Part shown: piece after piece, positions 56,269-64,000 of the stretch
Position numbering within the stretch: position 1 is the stretch's first letter
Layout of the letters: every line of letters starts with the position of its first letter
NCBI GenBank assembly: GCA_015143295.1
Contig: CM026557.1
Location: 27,561,760 to 27,625,759, forward strand
Origin: Tetracentron sinense
Lineage: Eukaryota; Streptophyta; Magnoliopsida; Trochodendrales; Trochodendraceae
DNA: 64,000 nucleotides
Direction of reading: 5' to 3'
Made by a program: the position numbers and the translations under genes
The notes under the pieces: generated by a model
Told to the model about the DNA's origin: nothing
Seen by the model: only the letters and a program-made list of their open reading frames with translations
The model's database searches: none

Positions 56269-58264
56269 CTTTACGTGTTTTTAAAAGAGACAACCGAAGA
56301 ACCTCAGTGCTCAAATCGGGCATATAAAGTACAAACACCTTGAAACTACTTCTATTTCTTAGGATATATTGAAATATGGGAGTATCAGAAAAAACTAGAT
56401 CAAGAACCGAGTTCAGGCTATAAATTGGTGCACAATTGTAGGTTTAGGCTTTATAGTGATAACGGAAGAGACAATTAGGAAACCTTAATACCCAAATCGG
56501 GTATACAAGTTCCATACAGCTCAAAACTAATTCCAAGACCGATGTTATATTGAAATAAAGGTTTTAAAAGAAACTACAAAAAACGAATACTAGGTTAGGA
56601 ATTGGCGCAAAAGTATACGTTTAGGCTTAATGGTTTTAACAAAACAAATAACTAGGGAATTTGGGTGCCCAAATTGGGCATATGAGGTTCAAACACCAAT
56701 TCCAAGACTGAGGTTATATTGAAATAATGTGTCACACATAAAAAATTGAGTCTAGGTTAGCAATTGGGGCAAAATAATAGATTTAGGCTTTACGGTTTTT
56801 TATTAGAGGCAATTGGGAAATCTCAGTACCCAAAATGAGAATAAGAGATCCACACACCTCGAAATCAATCCTAACGTAAATGAATAAGTCTATGTTAGGA
56901 TTGACGCACAATTATATTTTTTAGATTTTACGGTATAAACAATAGTGACATCTAAGAAACCTAGGTGCCCAAATCAGGCATACCAGTTCCAAATATCTCG
57001 GAAGTAGTTCTAATACTTATGTACTATTGAAATAAAGATATTAGACGAGACGACATCAAAATCGAGTCCCGAATAATATTTGATGCAAAATTGTAGTTTT
57101 AGACTTTACGGGTTTTTAAAAGATAATAATTAAAAAACCTCGGCGCCCAAATCGGGCATATAAGGTCCAAACACTTCGACACCACTTCTTAACACTTAGA
57201 ATATATTGAAATAAAAGTGTCAGGATAGACTAGATCAAAAACCGAGTTCAAGTTATAAATTGTTGCACAATTGTAGGTTTAGGCTTTCCAGTAATAACGA
57301 AAGAGACAACTAGGATACCTCAGTGCCCAAATCGGGCATACGAGGTTCAAAAGGCTCAAAATCAATTCCAAGATTGAGGTTATATTGAAATAAAGGTTTC
57401 AGAAGAAACTACATAAAAAATGGATACGAGGTTTGAAATTGGCGCAAAAGTATAGGTTTAAGCTTAACGATCTTAACAAAGTAGACAAATAGGGAATTGA
57501 GGTGCCCAAATTGGGCATACGAGGTTCAAACACCTCAAAACCAATTATAAGACTTAGGTTATATTGAAATAAATGTGTCATACATAAAATATCGGGTCTA
57601 TGTTAGGATTTGGTGCAAAATTATAGATTTAGGCTTTATAGTTTTTTATCTGGAACAATTAGGAAATCTTAGTATCCAAATTGAGAATAAGAGATCCAAA
57701 TACCTCGAAATCAATTTTAACACTTATGATATATTGAAAGAAAGATGTCGTAAAGGACCTCACCAAAAATCGAGTCTATGTTAGGATTAACGCACACTAT
57801 GTTTAGGCAATACGGTTTAAACAAAAGCGACATCTAAGGAACCTAGGTGCCCAAATCGGGCATACCAGTTCCAAATATCTCAGAAATAATTCCAGAACTT
57901 ACGTAATATTGAAATAAAGATGTTATATAAGACGAAATCCAAAATTGAATCCCGATTAGTATTTGACGCAAAATTATAGGTTTAGACTTTACGAGTTTTT
58001 AAGAGAGTGAATTAAAGAAACTCGGTGCCCAAATCGGGCATATAAGGTCCAAACACCTCGAAACCACTTCTAACACCTAGGATATATTGAAATCAAGGTG
58101 TTAGAAAACACTATATAAAAAATCGAGTCAAAGTCATGAATTGGTGCACTGTTGTAGGTTTAAGCTTTATGGTATTAACAAACAAGACAACTAAGGGTAC
58201 CTCGGTGCCAAAATCGGGCATTCGAGGTCCAAACACCTCGAAACCAATTCCAGGGCATTCGAGG
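56269..58264 (+). repeat. satellite array, block 4, with five-monomer higher-order pattern
   Basis: Monomer subtypes can be told apart by the segment after GGTTTAGG and the word before it: CACAATTGTAGG, CAAAAGTATAGG, CAAAATTATAGATT, CACAATTATATG and CAAAATTGTAGG. These five occur in this order and repeat. The first subtype starts at 56431, 57266 and 58147, giving periods of about 835 and 881 bp. The block is a diverged duplicate of 60946-62370 at an offset of about 4.65 kb. Confidence 0.8.
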
Positions 58265-58722
58265 TCCTTACCTTATTAGCGACTCCATCGCACCCAATGT
58301 GTTGATGCCCCTACATCATCCACCCACACCAGTAAGGAGACTCGAAACTAAGACCTGCTTTGATATGATTTGATGCAATGACTTAATCAATACTTCACAA
58401 AACCAGCGACTGAAGAGAGTGTGAGATTAAATCCCTTTATCTCATAGCTCCACAGGCTACCCAGTCGAGACCTTCAAGTGGGCACTATCCCGTGGGTCAC
58501 CCAACCTCGGGCCCCACCCTATAGGCCCGTAGGGTGAGGTCCTCTAGGATGTCTCGACCGGGTTACATGGGCTATGAGATAAGAGATTTAATCTCAGGCC
58601 TCCCATTAGTCGTGACTTTTGAGGAGTATTAGTTAAGTCCCTGCATCAAATGGTATTAAAGCAGGTCCTCGATTCGAGTCTCATCATTGGTGTGGGTCGA
58701 TGACGCAAGGGCATCTCCACAT
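58265..58722. mobile_element. TRIM/SINE-like composite element, copy b
   Basis: Same family as copy a but shorter: it stops at GGGCATCTCCACATTGG and lacks the right LTR-like unit. TGGTATTAAAGCAGGT is at about 58652. Confidence 0.55.
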
Positions 58723-59701
58723 TGGTGCACGATTGTAGGTTTAGGCTTTACGTTATTAATTAGAGAACTAGGGAACCATGATGTCCAAATTGGGTATACG
58801 AGGTCCAAACACCTTGAAACGAATTCCAGTACTTTGGTTATATGACAATAGAGGTGTTAGAATAGATTAGATAAAAAATTGAGTCTATGTTTGGAATTGT
58901 AACAAAGTTATGAGTTTAGGCTTCAGGGTCGAGACATAAGAGACAATCCAGGAACTTTGGTACCTAAATCGGGCATACAAGGTTCAAACTCATCGAAACC
59001 AATTCCAACACTTACATCATATTGAAATTAAAATGTTAGAAGAGACCGCATAAAAAATCGAGTCCTGATTAGGATTTAGTGCAAAATTGTAGGTTTAGAC
59101 TTTAAGGTCTTAACAAGGCAGTAAGGAACCTCGTCGCAAAACTCGGAAATAGAATGTCCAAAAACCTCGAAACTAATTCCAACCCTTAGGTTATATTGAA
59201 ATAAAGCTGTCAGATGAGATCACATCAGAAATCGAGTCTAGGTTAGGAATTTGCATACAATTATATGTTTAGGCTTTACTATTTTAACAAACAAGGGAAC
59301 TAAGGAACTTCGGTGCCCAAATCAGGGATACGAGGTACAGCAACCTCGAAGGCACTTCTAAAACCTAGGATATATTGAAATCAAGGTGTTAAAAAAACTA
59401 TTTCAAAAATCGAGTCGAGGTCATGAGTTGGTGCACTGTTGTAGGTTTAAGCTTTATGGTATTAATAAACGAGACAACTAAGGGAACCTCAGTGCCCAAA
59501 TCGGGCATTCAAGGTTAAAACACCTCGAAACCAATTCCAAGACTTAGGTTAGATTGAAAAAATGTGTCAAAAGATAATACATAAAAAATGAGTGTAGGTT
59601 AGGATTTGGTGCCGAATTAAAGATTTAGGCTTAACGGTTTTTTAATAGAGAAATGAGGAACTGCGGTGACCAAATTAAGAATAACAGATCTAAACACCTC
59701 C
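58723..59701 (+). repeat. satellite array, block 5
   Basis: About five monomers in direct orientation. The last part (59420-59700) is closely similar to 62390-62667, including the junction ACACCTCCCCACAAGC into the following composite element. Confidence 0.85.
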
Positions 59702-60945
59702 CCACAAGCAGCGATTGATGGGAGACGTGAGATCACATCCCTTATCTCATAGCCTAAGAAACTTGATTGAGACGTCCCAAAAGGCCTTACCTTATTAGCG
59801 ACTCCACCCCATAGGCCACCCTACCCAGTGTGGTGATGCCCTTACATCATCCACCCACACAAGTGAGTAGACTCGAAACTGAAACCTGCTCTGATACGAT
59901 TTGATGCAGTGACTTAATCAATACTCCACAAAACCAGCGACTAATAGGAGTGTGAGATTAAATCCCTTTATCTCATAGCTCCCCAGGCAACCCAATCGAG
60001 ATGTCATCTCTTCGATACAGATACAGTAACGATCATAGCGATCTCCTCTGGTACCTACTGGTACGTCAGGATCCGGTTGGTCATGAACATCGTAGGGTGC
60101 TGCTCTTCGCGAATCCCAGCATACCCCTGGTTGGGATGGGTAGGCCCACCACTTCACTTTCACTTAGGCCGGGCTAAGTCAGTGGGGGACCCTGTCGGGC
60201 TCCTTCCCCCCCAAAACAAACTGTACGTGGGAGTTTCCCTTCATACGGCTCGAATCATTCTCAGATGCCCCGAGAGGCATCCTTTCCTTGTTTGTTGGGT
60301 TGGTTCACGCGCGCGCAAACGAGCACCGGCCGCAACAGCAGGGAACTATGACCAATAGAGTCAGACACTTAGCTACATCCGCATGCAAAGGGAATGTGGT
60401 TCTGGTTGAGGCTTTCTTTCTCTGAGGGCGCGGGACGTTCGTGGAGTCCGTGCCTTCCGTACCACCACAAGACTGGTCGTTCTTGGGCGGATCCCGCTCC
60501 TAAACATAAGGGATAGGGGGAAGGGGGCCGGGAAGTGGGCACTACCCCGTGGGCCACCCAAACTCGGGCCCCACTATGCCCGTGGGGTGGGCCCACTAGG
60601 ATGTCTCGACCGGGTTACATGGGCTATGAGATAAGAGATTTAAGCTCATGCCTCCCATTAGTTGCGACTTTTGAGGAATATTGGTTAAGTCAGGGTCAAA
60701 TGGTATTAAAGTAAGTCTCGGGTTCGAGTCTCATCACAGGTCTGGGTCGATGACGCAGGGGCATCTCTACACTAGAGTAGCCTACGGGGTGGGGCCCACT
60801 GAGGTGTGGTGGCCCATCGGATAGTGCCCACTGGGAGGTCTTAACTGGGTCGCCTGGGCTGGTAGACAATAGATTTGATCTCACACATCCAATCAGTGGC
60901 GGCTTTTGGGTAGTATTGGTTGAGCCTTTGCATCATAAACTTTAT
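59702..60945. mobile_element. TRIM/SINE-like composite element, copy c, with mitochondrial insert
   Basis: Same composite as copy a. The left half (59702-60001) is interrupted by mitochondrial DNA at 60002-60533. The sequence resumes AAGTGGGCACTACCCCGTGG and runs through LTR-like units, TGGTATTAAAGTAAGT (60699) and a second LTR-like unit to 60945. Its right junction with the satellite (CATAAACTTTA, then GTTTTTAAAAGAGACAACCG) is the same as that of copy a, so the two regions were duplicated together. Confidence 0.6.
60002..60533 (-). pseudogene. nad7: nuclear mitochondrial insert: nad7 exon with upstream group II intron part
   Basis: On the minus strand 60126-60005 reads GVCWDSRRAAPYDVHDQ, then DVPVGTRGDRYDRYC and IEEM, a segment of mitochondrial NADH dehydrogenase subunit 7 (the 49-kDa, NuoD-like subunit of complex I). 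Upstream of it lies intron sequence containing GAGCCGTATGAAGGGAAACT and CCCACGTACAG, a typical domain IV/V-flanking motif of plant mitochondrial group II introns. PDPDVP is present where the mature protein usually has LDFDVP, as expected of unedited mtDNA. Intron retention and lack of editing show that it came from DNA, not mRNA. The exon stops at 60005. The insert interrupts the composite element and cannot be expressed as nad7. Confidence 0.9.
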
Positions 60946-62667
60946 TTGTTTTTAAAAGAGACAACCGAAGAACCTCGGTGCTCAAATCAAGAATATAAGG
61001 TACAAAGACCTTGAAACCACTTCTAACACTTAGGATATATTGAAATAAGAGTATTAGAAAAGACTAGATCAAGAATAGGGTTCATTCAATAAATTGGTGC
61101 ACAATTGTAAGCTTAGGCTTTACAGTAATAACGAAAGAGACAACTTGGGAACCTTAATGCCCAAATCGGGCATACAAGTGTCATATAACTCGAAACCAAT
61201 TCCAAGACCGAGGTTATATTGAAATAAAGGTTTGAGAAGAAACTACAAAAAAATGAATACTAGGTTAGGCTAACGGTCTTAACAAAACAGATAACCAGGG
61301 AATTTGGGTGCTCAAATTGGGCATATGAGGTTTAAACACCTTGCAACCAATTACAAGACTGAGGTTATATTGAAATAAATGTGTCATACATAAAAAAATT
61401 GAGTCTAGGTAAGGAATTGACGCAAAATTATACATTTAGGCTTTATGTTTTTTTATCAAAGACAATTGGAAAAGCTCGGTGGCCAAATTGAGAATAAGAG
61501 ATCCAAACACCTCGAAATCAATTCTAACGTAAGTGACCAACTCTATGTTAAGATTGGCACACAATTATATGTTTAGGCTTTCTAGTAGAAACAATAGCGA
61601 CATCTAAGGAACCTAGGTGCCCAAATCGGGCATACCAATTCCAAATATCTCAGAAATGGTTCCAGTACTTACGTAATATTAAAATAAATATATTAGACGA
61701 GTCAAAAATCGAGTCCCTATTAAGATTTAAGGCAAAATTGTAGGTTTTTTTAAAAAGAATTAAAAAACCTCGGTGCCCAAATTGGGTATATAACGCCCAA
61801 ATACTTCGAAACCACTTCTAACACTTAGAATATATTGAAATTGAAGTGTCAGAAAAGACTAAATCAAAAATTGAATTCAGGTTATAAATTGATGCACAAT
61901 TGTAGGTTTAGGTTTTCTAATAATAACGCAAGAGACAACTAGGATACCTCAGTACCCAAATCGGGCATACGAGGTCCAAAAAGCTCAAAACCAATTCCAA
62001 GATTGAGGTTATATTGAAATGAAGGATTCAAAAGAAACTACATCAAAAATGGATATGAGGTTAGGAATTGGCGTAAAAGTATAGGCTTAGGCTTAACGGT
62101 CTAAACAAAACAGACAAATAGGGAATTTTGGTGCCCAAATTGGGCATTTGAGGTTCAAACACCTCGAAAATAATTCTAAGACTTAGGTTATATTGGCATA
62201 AATGTGTCATACATAGAAAGTCGAGTCTCTATTAGGAATTGGCGCAAAATTATAGATTTAGGCTTTATAGTTTTTTATCTGAGATAATTGGGAAATCTCG
62301 GTACCCAAATTAAGAATAAGAGATCCAAACACCTTGAAATCAATTTTAACATTTATGATATATAGAAAGAAAGATCCAGGCAATGAATTGGTGCACTATT
62401 GTAGGTTTAGGCTTTATGGTATTAAGTTATTAACAAACGAGACAACTAAGGGAACCTCTGTGCCCAAATCGAGCATTCGAGGTCCAAACACCTCGAAACC
62501 AATTCCAGGACTTAGGTTATATTGAAAAAATGTGTCAAAAGATAATATATAAAAAATGTGTAGGTTAGGATTTGGCGCAAAATTAAAGATTTAGGCTTAA
62601 CGGTTTTTAACAGAGAATTGAGGAACTGTGGTGACCAAATTAAGAATAAGAGATCCTAACACCTCCC
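60946..62667 (+). repeat. satellite array, block 6
   Basis: About nine to ten monomers in the same subtype order as block 4, with the first subtype at 61100, 61895 and, after a deletion near 62374, 62394. The array ends at ACACCTCCCCACAAGC, which begins the next composite element. Confidence 0.85.
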
Positions 62668-63178
62668 CACAAGCCGCGACTGATGGGAGGCATGAGATCA
62701 AATTCCTTATCCCAAGAAACCTGATTGAGACCTCCCAAAAGGTCTTATCCTATTAGCGACCCCACCCCGTAGGCCACCCCACCCCCAATGTGGTGATGCC
62801 CCTACATCATCGACCAACACCAGGGAGGAGACTCGAACTTGAGACCTACTCTGATACCATTTGATGCAGTGACTTAATCAATACTCCTCAATACCAGCGA
62901 TTGATGGGAATGTGAAATTAAATCCCTTTATCTCATAGCTCCCAAGGCTACCCAGTCGAGACCTTCAAGTGGGCTCTACCTCGTGGGCCACCCAACCTCG
63001 AGCCCCACCCTGGGCCTACTAGAAGGTCTCGACCGGGTTACATGGCCTATGAGATAAGGGATTTGATCTTACGCCTCCCATTAGTCGCGACTCTTGAGGA
63101 GTATTGCTTAAGTCCCTACATGAAATGGTATTAAAGCAGGTCTCATGTTCGAGTCTAATCACTAGTGTGGGTCGATGA
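62668..63178. mobile_element. TRIM/SINE-like composite element, copy d
   Basis: Same family as copies a-c, with ACTCTGATACCATTTGATGC (62847) on one strand and TGGTATTAAAGCAGGT (63127) on the other. It is cut at 63178 by the gypsy LTR fragment. Confidence 0.55.
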
Positions 63179-63380
63179 TGTCCCTAGGAGTTAGGGATAC
63201 TTTAGTTTGGACCGCCGTATCATACTTCCCATATGACACATAAGCCATAAATATCAACCTGTCAGAGCACGCAATTATATATCTAATTAAAATACAGCGG
63301 AAGCAGTTCAAAATAAACAACTCCTATCATTAAGTTCAGGTTTGAACCAAGAGAACAAAATAAACGTTAAGCATGAAGTG
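63179..63380 (-). mobile_element. Ty3/gypsy LTR end fragment
   Basis: On the minus strand it ends CCCTAACTCCTAGGGACA, like the end of the solo LTR at 27730-29866 (TCTAACTCCTAGGG, then CGACA), with CCGCTGTATTTTAA upstream as in that LTR. It is truncated on the other side by the LTR that starts at 63381. Confidence 0.55.
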
Positions 63381-64000
63381 TGTAGACACCCCATTTTTGC
63401 ATGCCCCGATGATTTAACTCCAAGTGTCGAAAGGCGAGCTTCAAATGACGAGATCCGGACTCCGAAATAGCCCCAAACACACTCCAAGGTCGAAGCCTAA
63501 AACAAGCCCAACCCAAGCCCGAGCCCGAGCGTAAATCAGCCAAGACCCAAAGGATAGGGCCTTTTAAGGCCTAGAAAATCCCGCGCCCTTTAAAAGGGCG
63601 CGCCACCTATTGTTGCCATAAATCCTCTCCGCGGCTTCTTAAAGGGCGCGGCACGAAAAACCCGAAATCCGTCTTCGTTTTGCGTGCTACCTCGTTTTTT
63701 GGGTTTTGGGTTATTTTTTTAGTCCCACATCGGGAAAAAACGTGAAAATCCTATTGTTTCACCTTATAAAAGGAGCCTTACTCCAACCCATAACTCATCT
63801 TGGAAAATCCGGAAAGTCTTGAAGACTTTGAAAAGACGGAGAAAAGTCTTGAAAACTGGGGGAAAATCCTTGAGAGCTTTGAAATTCCGAAGCTTGGGAG
63901 AACTCAAAACAAGTTTAACCAAGCCCTCGAATCCCAGAAATTCCAGCCATCAAGCCATCAACCTAGGAAGGATCTTCACCAACTTTGGGGGAAAATCTTG
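63381..64000 (+). mobile_element. start of another Ty3/gypsy-type LTR, runs off the window
   Basis: It starts TGTAGACACCCCATTTTTGC, a form common in Tat/Athila-type LTRs. It carries a palindrome with 10-bp arms, CGCGCCCTTT and AAAGGGCGCG (63582-63602), partly repeated at 63639-63651, and the USE/TATA cassette at 63722. No internal region is seen before the window ends. Confidence 0.65.
63722..63771 (+). promoter_or_regulatory. snRNA-type USE plus TATA cassette in gypsy LTR
   Basis: GTCCCACATCG (63722-63732) is a perfect match to the plant snRNA upstream element RTCCCACATCG. TATAAAA starts at 63765, a gap of 32 bases, near the 33-34 of pol II-type snRNA promoters. No snRNA follows; the downstream sequence is LTR leader. 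Confidence 0.6.

Noticed and set aside
49215-62667. CRISPR array
   Set aside because: The repeats are contiguous ~178-bp diverged monomers without unique spacers, in a plant nuclear context.
55615-63178. tRNA genes suggested by GGTTCGAGTC boxes
   Set aside because: No acceptor stem, A box at the right distance or cloverleaf could be built. The boxes belong to the repeated composite element.

Overview
This window is nuclear DNA of a flowering plant with a large, repeat-rich genome. The evidence is a spliced MYB-CC transcription factor, relics of an R2R3-MYB and a MEKK-type kinase gene, LTR retrotransposons of the SIRE, Tat/Ogre and other Ty1/copia and Ty3/gypsy kinds, hAT, CACTA and LINE copies, and a nuclear insert of plant mitochondrial nad7. 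The species cannot be named from the sequence.

Layout. 1-6.1 kb is a decayed Ty1/copia element. Its reverse transcriptase is split by a non-autonomous hAT copy (3376-4515), which itself holds a second hAT-type copy (3423-3780). 6.3-7.55 kb is a SIRE-like LTR on the minus strand. 8161-10419 is a 2.26-kb non-autonomous hAT element with a perfect 8-bp target duplication. 12.49-15.44 kb holds the last five exons of a PHL7-like MYB-CC gene, the only gene here that looks intact. Its first MYB-repeat exon is not in the window.

16.7-26.4 kb is a nested stack: a MITE cut by a Tat/Ogre LTR element, which was cut by a gag-only SIRE-type element (20035-25855, TSD GTTAA). An antisense gypsy integrase relic follows, then a solo gypsy LTR (27730-29866, TSD CCAAA). 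30-33.2 kb holds two copies of a duplicated segment built from a module that recurs elsewhere in the window.

34073-40593 is a very young Ty1/copia element: two 902-bp LTRs with 4 differences by eye and TSD GTGAT. Its polyprotein is broken by a one-base frameshift and a foreign insert of about 265 bp. Next come an antisense R2R3-MYB relic with apparent GC-AG introns and a YODA/MAPKKK3-like kinase pseudogene, then small DNA transposons.

49.2-62.7 kb is a satellite-like array of a roughly 175-180-bp monomer. It has an inverted block, a five-monomer higher-order pattern, 5'-truncated LINE inserts, four copies of a small TRIM/SINE-like composite, and a 0.53-kb mitochondrial insert carrying part of nad7 and its upstream group II intron. 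The right edge enters two further gypsy LTRs.

The genes do not form a pathway. The organising theme is repeated insertion. Two cross-family patterns stand out: several unrelated LTRs each carry clusters of their own short palindrome, and three unrelated repeats carry a plant snRNA-type USE plus TATA cassette.
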